Source of the DNA: Bacteroidales bacterium UBA2712
GTDB taxonomy: Bacteria; Bacteroidota; Bacteroidia; Bacteroidales; Paludibacteraceae
NCBI GenBank assembly: GCA_002354055.1
Contig: DEKW01000011.1
Span: forward strand, 1 to 64,000
Direction of reading: 5' to 3'
Length of the DNA stretch: 64,000 nucleotides
The stretch's first letter is position 1; each line of letters opens with the position of its first letter. The notes under the pieces are model-generated. The model did no database searches. It was not told the origin of the DNA and saw only the letters and a list, made by a program, of their open reading frames with translations. Below are positions 48,201 to 56,955 of this stretch, one piece after another. Position numbers and translations under genes: made by a program.

Positions 48201-48962
48201 ATGCGTACTTTAATCATCACCGGCGGTAGTTCGGGTATCGGAAAAGCTACAGCCTCGCTCTTTGCAGAGCGGGGCTGGCGTGTTTTTGAGTTGAGTCGGT
48301 CGGGTGCTATCTACTGCGATGTGTGCGACGAGGCGAGTTGCCGCAAGGCGATAGCCGAAGTGCTGAAGCAGACCGACCATATTGATGTCGTCATCTCCAA
48401 CGCCGGTTATGGCATCTCCGGACCGGTTGAGTTCACAACGATCGCCGATGCCGAGCACCAGATGGATGTGAACTTCATGGGCGCGGTGCGTTTCACGCAA
48501 GCTGTCCTGCCGCAGTTACGTCAACAAGGCTACGGAAGGATCATCTACACCTCTTCGGTCGCAGCCCAACTACCTGTTCCGTATCAGGCATTCTACTCGG
48601 CATCGAAAGCGGCTATCAACGCGATGGCGCTTGCGCTGGCGAACGAAGTGAAGGATTTCGGGATTTCCGTATCTGTGATGATGCCGGGCGATGTGAGTAC
48701 CGGATTTACCGACGCGCGCGACAAGTCCACGGCAGGCGAAGATATCTACCGCTCTGCACATAAGGCGATTGCCAATATGGAGCGGGACGAGCGAGCCGGC
48801 ATGCAACCCGAACAGATGGCGAAGGTGTTCTACCACATTGCTACGTGTCATTCGCCAAGACCGCAGTATGTGGGCGGATTCCTATATCGGGTACTTTGCT
48901 TCCTCGACCGAATCCTGCCGAAACGACTGGTGAACTGGATAGAGCACAAGTTATATTCGTAA
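48201..48962 (+). CDS. short-chain dehydrogenase, candidate 3-ketosphinganine reductase
   Basis: A 253-residue SDR. The cofactor loop is TGGSSGIGKATASLF, ISNAGYGISGP follows, and the catalytic Ser-Tyr-Lys set is YTSSVAAQLPVPYQAFYSASK. The C-terminal part (LYRVLCFLDRILPKRLVNWI) is hydrophobic and basic, like membrane-associated SDRs acting on lipids. It follows the serine palmitoyltransferase-like gene by 38 bp, so reduction of 3-ketosphinganine is a reasonable inference; the sequence alone does not prove it. Its stop overlaps the next ATG as TAATG. Confidence 0.87.
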   Translation: MRTLIITGGSSGIGKATASLFAERGWRVFELSRSGAIYCDVCDEASCRKAIAEVLKQTDHIDVVISNAGYGISGPVEFTTIADAEHQMDVNFMGAVRFTQAVLPQLRQQGYGRIIYTSSVAAQLPVPYQAFYSASKAAINAMALALANEVKDFGISVSVMMPGDVSTGFTDARDKSTAGEDIYRSAHKAIANMERDERAGMQPEQMAKVFYHIATCHSPRPQYVGGFLYRVLCFLDRILPKRLVNWIEHKLYS

Positions 48963-49876
48963 TGAAACATATTCGTATCATTTCTCCGTCCGGGGTGATT
49001 GACCCGGCGTACATCGAGCAAGCTTCTTCACGCCTGCGCGCGTGGGGATATAAAGTGAGCGAGGGCGCGTACGCACGCGCGCAATGGGGACGTTTTGCCG
49101 GAACGGATGAGCAGCGTGCATCGGATCTCAATGCCGCGCTGGCGGACAGCGATGTAGATTTCATCCTTTGTTCGCGCGGCGGATACGGATTGCAGCGGAT
49201 CATCGACCGTATCGCTCCCATCGGGAAACCCATCATCGGTTTTAGCGACATCACCGCCCTTCATCAGTTATCGGCTTACCACGACCAGTTCTCCATCCAC
49301 GGCATCATGTGCAAGCATATCGCCACCCTGCCGGAGGAATCGGAACCGATTATGTCACTGCGTCGCCTGCTGGCAGATGAGCGCATGGATTATCATTGGC
49401 CGGCTCACCCGCTGAACCAACTCGGGACAGTTTACGCGCCGATTGTAGGGGGTAACTTATCCGTCTTATACGGTTTACAAGGAACGAAGTACGGACTAAA
49501 GTCCGTAATGGACAATGGACAATGGACAATGGACAATAGACCAATCCTTCTTATCGAAGATATCTGCGAGCGTCATTACCACATCGACCGCATGATCCGC
49601 AATCTCAAACTGAGCGGTGTGTTGGCGCATCTGAGCGGACTGATTGTAGGACAATTCACGGATTGCGAGGACGATCCGGGAATGGGTTGTAGCATCTATG
49701 AGACCATAAAAGAGGCAGTCGCAGACTACGACTACCCCATTCTTTTCAATGCGCCGGTGGGACATGTGGAGCATAACTTGCCCCTTCGTCTCCATTCGAC
49801 AATACACATGGACGTCACCCCTGATGGCGCATCCATCACAGGAGATTCATTCGTCCATCCACAACGGCACGTATAG
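48962..49876 (+). CDS. LD-carboxypeptidase (S66 family)
   Basis: 304 residues. S66 peptidases remove the terminal D-alanine from peptidoglycan tetrapeptides in recycling. The serine nucleophile is in CSRGGYGLQRI (about residues 71-81), and PIIGFSDITALH, IVGGNLSVLYGL and the final VGHVEHNLPLRLHS histidine region complete the family pattern. Residues about 183-192 (VMDNGQWTMDNR) come from four ATGGACA heptamers inserted in frame. The ATG at 48962 overlaps the SDR stop (TAATG). It is convergent with the 5'-nucleotidase-domain gene, overlapping by about 41 bp. Confidence 0.9.
   Translation: MKHIRIISPSGVIDPAYIEQASSRLRAWGYKVSEGAYARAQWGRFAGTDEQRASDLNAALADSDVDFILCSRGGYGLQRIIDRIAPIGKPIIGFSDITALHQLSAYHDQFSIHGIMCKHIATLPEESEPIMSLRRLLADERMDYHWPAHPLNQLGTVYAPIVGGNLSVLYGLQGTKYGLKSVMDNGQWTMDNRPILLIEDICERHYHIDRMIRNLKLSGVLAHLSGLIVGQFTDCEDDPGMGCSIYETIKEAVADYDYPILFNAPVGHVEHNLPLRLHSTIHMDVTPDGASITGDSFVHPQRHV
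49508..49535. repeat. heptamer array ATGGACA x4 inside LD-carboxypeptidase
   Basis: Four 7-nt units reading AATGGAC/ATGGACA encode SVMDNGQWTMDN between the conserved SVLYGL and PILLIEDI blocks. Confidence 0.9.
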
Positions 49877-50579
49877 TATCCTGTTTTTGTACGGCCTCGA
49901 GATAGAGGTCGCGGATCAGGAGATCACTCTTCCAACACTCCGTAAAATGCGTGAGTGCATCCATATGGTCGGCACCACCGGAGAGGTAATCGCTGGTAGC
50001 GACCGTGTACGATGCCTGCGGATCCACGGCTTTGCCGGCGATGGTCACTTCCGCCAGTTTGCCATCCACAGCCGTCACGCGCATACCTGCCACTCCCTGT
50101 CCTCCGTAACGCACGAAGGACTCGCAGAGCGCGAGGATATCTTCACCTTTGAGGGTCAGGACGACCAGTTCGTTATCAAAGGGCATGAGTTCGAAGACGC
50201 AGCCTTTGGTGATCGGTCCCGCCTCCCAGGCGCAACGCATTCCGCCCATGTTGGCAATCGCTATATCCACCTGACCTGGGTACACTTTCTTTGCCGCCTC
50301 CCAAAGGGCATCCGTTGCCCAATTAAGCATGGGGCACTCCGGTCCGTCCACCCACATTCGTTCGGGGGCATAACCGATCTGCACATTCATCTCCGCTTCA
50401 AGCGCTGCTTTGGTCGGTGCCAGATAAGCGGTATAAGAACTATCCCGGATAGCGTCCGCAGAGGCATCCACAGGGATAGCTTCCGTCGTTACCGAGACCA
50501 CTTGCGTCTGACGGTGGCAGGATGAGAACAAGAGAACACAGAGTACAGAGTACAGAATACAGAATTTTAATTTTCGCAT
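49836..50579 (-). CDS. lipoprotein with 5'-nucleotidase C-terminal domain
   Basis: 247 residues. A lipoprotein signal (MRKLKFCILYSVLCVLLFSS, then Cys21) is followed by a 5'-nucleotidase C-terminal domain only (CPMLNWATDALWEAAKKVYP, DIAIANMGGMRCAWEAGP, LMPFDNELVVLTLKGEDILA, SYTVATSDYLSGGADHM). That domain binds the nucleotide substrate in UshA-type enzymes. The metallophosphatase domain is absent here and no such gene is adjacent. In related genomes the two halves are often separate genes. The signal-peptide core (residues 7-16) is encoded by a GAGTACA heptamer array. It overlaps psuG by 13 bp. Confidence 0.88.
   Translation of the reverse strand: MRKLKFCILYSVLCVLLFSSCHRQTQVVSVTTEAIPVDASADAIRDSSYTAYLAPTKAALEAEMNVQIGYAPERMWVDGPECPMLNWATDALWEAAKKVYPGQVDIAIANMGGMRCAWEAGPITKGCVFELMPFDNELVVLTLKGEDILALCESFVRYGGQGVAGMRVTAVDGKLAEVTIAGKAVDPQASYTVATSDYLSGGADHMDALTHFTECWKSDLLIRDLYLEAVQKQDTIRAVVDGRMNLL
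50534..50561. repeat. heptamer array (GAGTACA) x4 encoding a signal peptide
   Basis: GAACACA, GAGTACA, GAGTACA, GAATACA. On the minus strand it reads TGTACTC-type words and encodes CILYSVLCVL, the hydrophobic core of the lipoprotein signal. Confidence 0.9.
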
Positions 50580-51490
50580 AAGGCTTTTGCAGTTTTTGCC
50601 GCAAGGCGGGCGTTATTCAATACTAATTGGATGTTCGACGCCAGACTCTCGCCGCCGGTGAGATCTTTGACTTTCGCCAACAGGAAAGGCGTACATTGTT
50701 TGCCATGAATACCGACTTCGTCCATCTCCCGGAGAGCCTGATCGATGGCTTTGTCGATCACCTCTTTGGGCATGGAGAACTCTTCGGGGATGGGGTTGGT
50801 AACGAGCATTCCGCCTTTGAGTCCGCAATCCATTTTTGCCTTGAAAGCCGCAGCCAACTCTTCGGGCGTGTCGATACGATAATCCACTTTAAAACCGCTG
50901 TGACGGGTATAGAAAGCCGGCAACTCTTCGGTTCCGAAACCTATCACCGGCACTCCTTTGGTCTCCAGATACTCGAGTGTAAGACCGAGATCCAGAATGG
51001 ATTTAGCTCCTGCACAAACGACCATGACCGGTGTCTGTGCAAGTTCCTCAAGGTCCGCAGAGATGTCAAACGTCTGTTGCGCTCCGCGGTGCACGCCGCC
51101 TATACCACCGGTAGCGAACACCCGGATGCCCGCCATAGCTGCAATGATCATCGTCGTAGTTACTGTCGTGGCACCATCGGCCTTGCGGGCGATGAGCACC
51201 GGCAAGTCACGTCTCGAAGCCTTGATAACCGCCTGGCCTTTCTTGCCCAGATACTCAATCTCCTCGGGTGTACAACCGGCTTTGAGTTGTCCGCCGATGA
51301 CGGCTATCGTTGCCGGGACAGCTCCGTTCTCGCGAATCGTCTGCTCCACCTTGAGCGCCGTCTCCACGTTCTGCGGATACGGCATGCCGTGACTGATGAT
51401 CGTTGATTCCAAAGCCACAACGGGCTTGCCTGCCTTCAGCGCCTCTTGCACCTCCGGCGATATAGAGAGATAAGGATTCATAACTGTCAT
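50567..51490 (-). CDS. psuG: pseudouridine-5'-phosphate glycosidase
   Basis: PsuG splits pseudouridine 5'-phosphate to uracil and ribose 5-phosphate (the reverse reaction is also possible). The 307 residues carry VALESTIISHGMPYPQNVET, the catalytic-lysine region ARKADGATTVTTTMIIAA, VFATGGIGGVHRGAQQTFDI and TNPIPEEFSMP. The start overlaps the glycosyltransferase stop by ATGA, so it is transcribed with the polysaccharide cluster. No pseudouridine kinase (psuK) is adjacent. Confidence 0.96.
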   Translation of the reverse strand: MTVMNPYLSISPEVQEALKAGKPVVALESTIISHGMPYPQNVETALKVEQTIRENGAVPATIAVIGGQLKAGCTPEEIEYLGKKGQAVIKASRRDLPVLIARKADGATTVTTTMIIAAMAGIRVFATGGIGGVHRGAQQTFDISADLEELAQTPVMVVCAGAKSILDLGLTLEYLETKGVPVIGFGTEELPAFYTRHSGFKVDYRIDTPEELAAAFKAKMDCGLKGGMLVTNPIPEEFSMPKEVIDKAIDQALREMDEVGIHGKQCTPFLLAKVKDLTGGESLASNIQLVLNNARLAAKTAKALCEN

Positions 51491-52317
51491 TGTAACTGTC
51501 GGTTAAACATCCGCCGCTCACGGTCCCATATCCAACCCCATTTATTGAAATACCGGCACATGTTTTGGATATGAATCCGCAGCAGGTGTTTATCTTTGTA
51601 CGACCCGCGCGCGTGGTTGTGAACGATGGTCCATTCTGGGTAATAGAGCGTGAGGTAGTTGCGATGGATGGCACGCGTGAGGTCTATATCCTCCGGGTAC
51701 ATGAAATAGCGCTCATCAAAGAGCCCCGCTTCCACCGCCGCTTTCGTACGCAGGAGCATGAAACAGCCGCTGAGGTACGGCGCATTGATCGGATGGCTGA
51801 GGTCCATATCGCGCAGTTCGTAGCGTTTGTTGCGCCTCGTCATCATCCACGCCGGCAAGAACCGACGGCCGAAGACATCGAGAGGCGACGGAAGTCGTTT
51901 GGCGAGGTACTGCTGCGAGCCGTCGGGGTTCACCACTTTCGGCATGAGTTGTCCCACCAGAGGGTACGCCTCCATCCGTTCGCACATCGCGTCTATATCT
52001 TCCGCTTTGACACGGATGTCACTATTCATCACCAGATGAAACTCTGTCCGGTAGTACGCACTCTCGCGCAGGGCGATGTTATGCGCCCGACCGTAACCGA
52101 GGTTCTCGCTCATCGCCATGTACCGCATTTTGTCCGTCCCGAACTGTGCAGCAAGGGTCTCTTTCTGCTGCGCTATCTCCGCCTTACGGTACTCCGGGGC
52201 AGTGTTATCGAGAAGGTATATCTTCCGCAAGCACCGCACACGCAGCAGCTCCTGAACAAGAGGAATAACCTCCTGCTCCCAGCGGGGATGATATAACACG
52301 ATGGAGATGTTTAGCAT
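51487..52317 (-). CDS. family 2 glycosyltransferase
   Basis: 276 residues, GT2 fold of the rhamnosyltransferase-like group: ISIVLYHPRWEQEVIPLVQE, YMAMSENLGYGRAHNIALRE, MNSDIRVKAEDI (DxD-type metal site), SGCFMLLRTKA and FDERYFMYPEDIDLTRAIHR. It transfers a sugar from a nucleotide or dolichol-like donor during assembly of the surface polysaccharide. The spacer to the upstream GT2 gene is a seven-unit heptamer array. It overlaps psuG by ATGA. Confidence 0.93.
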   Translation of the reverse strand: MLNISIVLYHPRWEQEVIPLVQELLRVRCLRKIYLLDNTAPEYRKAEIAQQKETLAAQFGTDKMRYMAMSENLGYGRAHNIALRESAYYRTEFHLVMNSDIRVKAEDIDAMCERMEAYPLVGQLMPKVVNPDGSQQYLAKRLPSPLDVFGRRFLPAWMMTRRNKRYELRDMDLSHPINAPYLSGCFMLLRTKAAVEAGLFDERYFMYPEDIDLTRAIHRNYLTLYYPEWTIVHNHARGSYKDKHLLRIHIQNMCRYFNKWGWIWDRERRMFNRQLQ

Positions 52318-52320
52318 TTA

Positions 52321-52369
52321 GGATTTATGATTTATGATTTAGGATTTATGATTTAGGATTTAGGATTTG
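52321..52369. repeat. heptamer array (GGATTTA/TGATTTA) x7 between two GT2 genes
   Basis: Seven consecutive 7-nt units, 49 bp in all. On the minus strand they read AAATCCT and AAATCAT. The array supplies the last residues and TAA stop of the upstream GT2 gene and reaches to 4 bp from the next start. Confidence 0.95.
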
Positions 52370-53106
52370 CGGAGGAACTGACGCAGTTTGCGCAGCTGCT
52401 TGCAGGCCACCGTCAGATACCCTGCTCCCACATGATTTTTCTTTAATACGATATAATCCTCCTGGGTCTTGGAGAGCCGCGCTTTTGTATTTTTGTTACT
52501 TGCACCGCCCATCTCCATATTTACAAGCACCTCGGGAAGATAAGCCGTTTTATATCCGGCTGAGAAAATACGAAGCATCATATCGTAGTCCGCCGAGATG
52601 CGGAACCACTCGTCGTACTCGCCCACTTGCGCGTACACCTCTTTGCGCACATAAACCGTTGGGTGCGGCGGCATCCATCCGTATTTCAGGCTATACGGAT
52701 GAAAAGTATTGCTCTTCCATCTCCGCACAATCTTCCCTTCCCGGCAATACTGCAAATCGCCGTAAACGACATCGATATCAGGCTTCTCAAAAGCCGCAGC
52801 AATCTGCTCAATGGAGCGGGTCGAAAAGAGCACATCGTCCGAGTGCAGGAATCCGATCACATCGCCTGTCGCCATGGAGATGCCTTTGTTCAAAGCATTA
52901 TATATACCTTTGTCCTTCTCGGATAACCAGCGCACGTTTTGGTGTAGCTTGGCGTAGTTCTCGATCAATGAAGGCGTGCCATCCGTCGAAGCGCCATCCA
53001 CGATGACGTGCTCAATGTCCGGATAGGTCTGGCTCTGCACGCTCTCCAGCGTACGCGGCAAAGTCTTTGCGGAATTATAGGTAATGGTTATAATGGATAT
53101 TTTCAT
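52360..53106 (-). CDS. family 2 glycosyltransferase (WcaA-like)
   Basis: 248 residues. A GT-A fold enzyme: ISIITITYNSAKTLPRTLES, HVIVDGASTDGTPSLIENYA, DKGIYNALNKGISMATGDVI, GFLHSDDVLFS (DxD-like) and ISADYDMMLRIFSAGYKTAY. It resembles colanic-acid type glycosyltransferases. The last residues (RKS) and the stop codon fall inside the heptamer array. It lies 4 bp after the acetyltransferase gene in the polysaccharide operon. Confidence 0.94.
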   Translation of the reverse strand: MKISIITITYNSAKTLPRTLESVQSQTYPDIEHVIVDGASTDGTPSLIENYAKLHQNVRWLSEKDKGIYNALNKGISMATGDVIGFLHSDDVLFSTRSIEQIAAAFEKPDIDVVYGDLQYCREGKIVRRWKSNTFHPYSLKYGWMPPHPTVYVRKEVYAQVGEYDEWFRISADYDMMLRIFSAGYKTAYLPEVLVNMEMGGASNKNTKARLSKTQEDYIVLKKNHVGAGYLTVACKQLRKLRQFLRKS

Positions 53107-53110
53107 TTCG

Positions 53111-53656
53111 TCACATTTGTTTCTTTACTACCGCCGGATTTCCCTGGCAGACAGCGTCTCTCTCGATATCTCTCGTAGCTACCGAACCGGCCGTCAGCAC
53201 GCTTCCTTCTCCCATCGTCACGCCGGGACAAACAACCGCCTTGGCTCCTACCCAAGCTCCATCTTTGAGTTCGATCTTACCCGTTATCAAATCAAAATTC
53301 TCTTTCGTATAGTCATGATTGCCGCAAAGTAACATCGCCCCCTGGCTGATACAACAATTCTTGCCGACAGTCACATCCGCAAGGTTATCAATCCATACCT
53401 GCTCGCCAATCCAACTGTTTTCTCCGATAGACAGATGCCACGGGTACTTGATACTTACGCAAGGCTTGATCACCACATTGGGTCCGATATGCGCGCTGTA
53501 CATACGCAGTAAACCGCGTTTCAATCCGTACGAGGTACACCACGACGATTTGAAGAAAAGCATATTCGTCACGTACCATAGCGCACGCACAAAGGCATTT
53601 CGTCCGGGATGATAATCCGCTTTGTTGTATTTGGATAAATCCACTTTTCTACTCAT
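53111..53656 (-). CDS. wcaF: WcaF-type acetyltransferase
   Basis: A 181-residue hexapeptide-repeat acetyltransferase of the WcaF (colanic acid) type: VDLSKYNKADYHPGRNAF and LWYVTNMLFFKSSWCTSYGL at the N-terminus, then left-handed beta-helix repeats (GKNCCISQGAMLLCGNHDYT, GAWVGAKAVVCPGVTMGEGS). It O-acetylates a sugar in the repeat unit. The ATG at 53656 overlaps the upstream glycosyltransferase stop by 8 bp; the longer frame would need a TTG start. Confidence 0.92.
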   Translation of the reverse strand: MSRKVDLSKYNKADYHPGRNAFVRALWYVTNMLFFKSSWCTSYGLKRGLLRMYSAHIGPNVVIKPCVSIKYPWHLSIGENSWIGEQVWIDNLADVTVGKNCCISQGAMLLCGNHDYTKENFDLITGKIELKDGAWVGAKAVVCPGVTMGEGSVLTAGSVATRDIERDAVCQGNPAVVKKQM

Positions 53657-54788
53657 ATACAAAAGATGGTTTATTTTGTTTGGTTAGTATCCAATGATAT
53701 AGTTCTTTCATTTGCTCTGCCACAGCCTGATCCGAGAAACGTTCTGCTACCAGTTTTCGGCCTATCTTCCCCATTTCGTCGAGTTTCTCCGGCGTCATGG
53801 ATAAGAGTTCCCGCATCACCGCCGACATCTTTTCCGGTGTCGCTTCCTGCCACCAACCACAGCCTCTCTCATTGAGCACTCTCCAAGGTGTTCCCGTACT
53901 CGCAAAGACAGGCGTTCCTTCACGCAACGCTTCCGCCACAATCATTCCGAAGTTCTCAAAATCGCTCGGTACAAACAAGGCATGGATTTGCGCCAACTGT
54001 CGTTCTTTCTCTACCCCTGCCACAAAACCGAGGAAGTGCACATTAGACAGATGCAACCGTTCTACACGCTCGCGTAAGAACGCTTCATAGGACGGCTCTC
54101 CGCTGCCCATAATCACCAGTTCGCATTGCGTTTGTTCTTCTTCAGGCAACAACGCTACAGCCTCTAAGATCCGCTCCACATGCTTGCGGGGATGCAAACG
54201 TCCCAAATAACCGAACGTCACTTTTTTCGCCTTCGGGACATACTCTTTCAGCGACGATTCCGGCACCGGATTAGGTATGATAGCTACCGGATTCGTCAAG
54301 CCCAAGGCGCGTATATGCCGCATCTCCTCTTCACAGGTCGCATGGATACATGCCGCCTCACGAATATCTCGATTTACGCATGCCAACCCTAACAGTCGCT
54401 TCTGCCATTTGGAATGCGCCAAGGCCTCCGGATAGAGCATTCCGTGCGGCGTCAGCACAAAAGGTTTCCTTTTTTGTCTTGCTACGACTGCCGGCGCATG
54501 ATTGCAGTACCTCCATATACCGTTCGTATGGAAGATATCTGCGTCGGCTTGCGCCAAGGCACTATATAAATTTCTCGAAATACCGAACGGCGTCTTTTCG
54601 TCGTTCTCAACGGCCTTAATCCACTCTTCTCCGCTCCCCATCAGTGGCTCTTTCGGCTTGGTAACCAAAATGTCCGCCTGTACATCACTACGTTGATTGA
54701 GCGCCTTCAATAAGTCGTACGTACAAGTAGCGGTACCGCCTGTTGTAGCGGTAAACGCGTTGATCGTATGTACTACATGAATCTTCAT
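53649..54788 (-). CDS. family 4 glycosyltransferase
   Basis: 379 residues, GT-B fold. The N-terminal acceptor domain starts VVHTINAFTATTGGTATCTY, and the C-terminal GT4 domain has FGYLGRLHPRKHVERILEAV, VIMGSGEPSYEAFL and the donor-binding ALFVPSDFENFGMIVAEALR. It uses a nucleotide sugar to extend the polysaccharide unit; the sugar is not predictable. It is flanked by overlapping genes on both sides (WbsX upstream by 4 bp). Confidence 0.94.
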   Translation of the reverse strand: MKIHVVHTINAFTATTGGTATCTYDLLKALNQRSDVQADILVTKPKEPLMGSGEEWIKAVENDEKTPFGISRNLYSALAQADADIFHTNGIWRYCNHAPAVVARQKRKPFVLTPHGMLYPEALAHSKWQKRLLGLACVNRDIREAACIHATCEEEMRHIRALGLTNPVAIIPNPVPESSLKEYVPKAKKVTFGYLGRLHPRKHVERILEAVALLPEEEQTQCELVIMGSGEPSYEAFLRERVERLHLSNVHFLGFVAGVEKERQLAQIHALFVPSDFENFGMIVAEALREGTPVFASTGTPWRVLNERGCGWWQEATPEKMSAVMRELLSMTPEKLDEMGKIGRKLVAERFSDQAVAEQMKELYHWILTKQNKPSFVYE

Positions 54789-55849
54789 TGCTTCAAAACA
54801 GATTCCATCGCATCAATATATTGTTTTCCCCATCGGACATCCGGCTCCATATAATTGCCTTCGCCCCACTCGTTCCAGGACTTGAGCATCACTAACTGGT
54901 TTTGCTTCTTATCGACGATAGCTTTGATCGCTTGCACATGCGCCTTGAACGCCTCCGGCGTGGAGTGATCCATCACAAAAGCCCTCATGCGGCTGCGGGG
55001 CGAGTGATCCCAACCGGGCAAGATAGTCGGCACGACTTCTTCGCGTTGCATCGCCGGCTCTGCAAAGACCTGAATCGCTTTCGCATAATCGTACACCAAC
55101 GGAGATTTCCCCCGTAGATGCCTGATCAAGGTCGGCAGATGGCGCAGCGCCAAGCACTTGTTGCGCTTCGTATCTCCGAGCGGCACTAAGTTCACCGCAT
55201 CAAAACCCATCGCCATCACCTCGTCCACCTGCCATTGATACGCCACATGTCCCAACAGATACAGTCCCTCAAAACCGGCGTCCTTCGCCATTTTTCTCCA
55301 CCTTGCCGTCCATGCTTTGCCGTCCGGCAGGTCGAAGGGGCGATAGACCATCAGTAGCGGTTTGCCGTCCACCTGTATATAGCGTTTATCTCGCAGCATC
55401 GGCAGGATCGCCTCAAAATGCGCCTCGTCATCTTCGGGCGAATAAGTCTGCTCAATGAGCATCTTATCCGGCGCTGTCTGCTGATCCAACCAAGTCTTTG
55501 CTTTCCAACTCTCGTTCGCCCAACCGAGACAGAAAGGAAAATCCGGCTTACCACTTTCCATCACCTGTTGCAGCGGTTTCTCCAACAGTTGTTTGCCGCC
55601 GAACCAGTAATGCCAGTAGCAGAATCCTTCCACACCTGCCTCACGCGCTAACTGCGCCTGACGCTCCTTCACATCCGCCTCCAAGAGATTATAATACCCC
55701 AACTCACCGGGAACAACCGGCTGCTGATGACCCTTGAACAAAGGCTTGCCGTTGCGGACGGAAGTCCATTCCGTAAAACCTTTTCCCCACCATTCGTCAT
55801 TCTCGGGGATAGCATGAAACTGAGGTAGATAATACGCTATAACTCGCAT
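54785..55849 (-). CDS. WbsX-like / GH99-like domain protein
   Basis: 354 residues of the WbsX family, common in O-antigen and capsule clusters, with a TIM-barrel like GH99: VIAYYLPQFHAIPENDEWWG, FTEWTSVRNGKPLFKGHQQP, FCYWHYWFGGKQLLEKPLQQ, FCLGWANESWKAKTW and MLKSWNEWGEGNYMEPD. The conserved Trp/Glu residues match endo-mannosidase-type enzymes, but some members act as glycosyltransferases or modifiers. No signal peptide, so it probably works in the cytoplasm on the growing unit. It overlaps both neighbours. Confidence 0.9.
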   Translation of the reverse strand: MRVIAYYLPQFHAIPENDEWWGKGFTEWTSVRNGKPLFKGHQQPVVPGELGYYNLLEADVKERQAQLAREAGVEGFCYWHYWFGGKQLLEKPLQQVMESGKPDFPFCLGWANESWKAKTWLDQQTAPDKMLIEQTYSPEDDEAHFEAILPMLRDKRYIQVDGKPLLMVYRPFDLPDGKAWTARWRKMAKDAGFEGLYLLGHVAYQWQVDEVMAMGFDAVNLVPLGDTKRNKCLALRHLPTLIRHLRGKSPLVYDYAKAIQVFAEPAMQREEVVPTILPGWDHSPRSRMRAFVMDHSTPEAFKAHVQAIKAIVDKKQNQLVMLKSWNEWGEGNYMEPDVRWGKQYIDAMESVLKQ

Positions 55850-56955
55850 AAAAGATTGGCTATTTGGTTATCAAACGAAGAGTTCTTCAAGAGCTCTTGC
55901 ACTTTCTTCTGTCCTGCTTGCGCGATGGACTGCCTGTAACCGGTGTCCATACAATTCATCAGCAGCTGCTCCAGCTCTTCCTCTCTGTCCGGAGAGAAGA
56001 ACAGAGTCTCTTTTTTGCCTTCCAACAACTCGCTCATGCCCGAACGGTTGGTTTGCAGCACACACACGCCGGCCTGCATCGCCTCAAAAACCACCAGCGG
56101 CATCGTCTCCCGCCAAGAAGGCAATACCAGAATATCGATATTGTTGTAGAACTTCTCCACCTCATGCGTCTGCGGCATTACCGTCAGAACGGGTTCGCGC
56201 AAGTCCGTCATCTGCGCTATATACGCTTCGTCGTTTCTGTCCACGGCGCCGCAAAGATACAAACGCGTATTCGGCATCTGATCGTGCACTTTCACAAACG
56301 TCTGAACCAACAAAGGCAGGTTCTTGCGTTCCTCGAAATGTCCGATAAAACCGATACGCACTTCATCCAGGGAAGTCCTTCGCGCAGCGGACGGAACGGA
56401 GATCGCTTTGATGGGATTATACACAATCTGCGCTTGCGGCAGAGGCATCTCCAGACACTGCTGCCATTCCGCTAATTGCTGCTTGGAGATACAAACGATG
56501 GTCTCTGTCGCGTCAACCAGCGAGCGATAATAATTCCGCATCGTGAAATGCCATCCGAACCGTTCGTCCACGGGTTCGTGAAAATGCCACACATGCCTTA
56601 CACCGGTTCTCCGCGCCAACTCTGCCCCTAAAATAGTGATCGACGTATTGGAATAAATCGTATCCACCTGCTCGCGCTCCACGAACCGTTTCAGCTGATT
56701 CAAAGCAAACCAATTATAGCATTGGACGAGTCTGGTGCGTATCATACTTCCTCCCGCGGCGCGGTAAGGCAAAGCGAGAACTTGCAGGCAGGAGATTCCG
56801 CTCAGCGCTTGTTCCATGCCGGCATCCTCCACCAACGACGGCACCACCACCGTCACCCTCGCGCCGGTAGCCGCACAAGCCTTCGCTGCGCGTACCATCA
56901 CCGCCTCTGCTCCATGGATTCCACGGGCGTGAGATATGAAAAGGATGTGGCTCAT
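55837..56955 (-). CDS. family 4 glycosyltransferase
   Basis: 372 residues, GT-B fold. ILFISHARGIHGAEAVMVRA is the acceptor-domain loop. IGFIGHFEERKNLPLLVQTF, CGAVDRNDEAYIAQM and LVLPSWRETMPLVVFEAMQA form the donor domain. It is the second GT4 of the cluster. The stop overlaps the WbsX start by 13 bp and the start touches the polymerase stop. Sugar specificity is unknown. Confidence 0.94.
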   Translation of the reverse strand: MSHILFISHARGIHGAEAVMVRAAKACAATGARVTVVVPSLVEDAGMEQALSGISCLQVLALPYRAAGGSMIRTRLVQCYNWFALNQLKRFVEREQVDTIYSNTSITILGAELARRTGVRHVWHFHEPVDERFGWHFTMRNYYRSLVDATETIVCISKQQLAEWQQCLEMPLPQAQIVYNPIKAISVPSAARRTSLDEVRIGFIGHFEERKNLPLLVQTFVKVHDQMPNTRLYLCGAVDRNDEAYIAQMTDLREPVLTVMPQTHEVEKFYNNIDILVLPSWRETMPLVVFEAMQAGVCVLQTNRSGMSELLEGKKETLFFSPDREEELEQLLMNCMDTGYRQSIAQAGQKKVQELLKNSSFDNQIANLLCEL

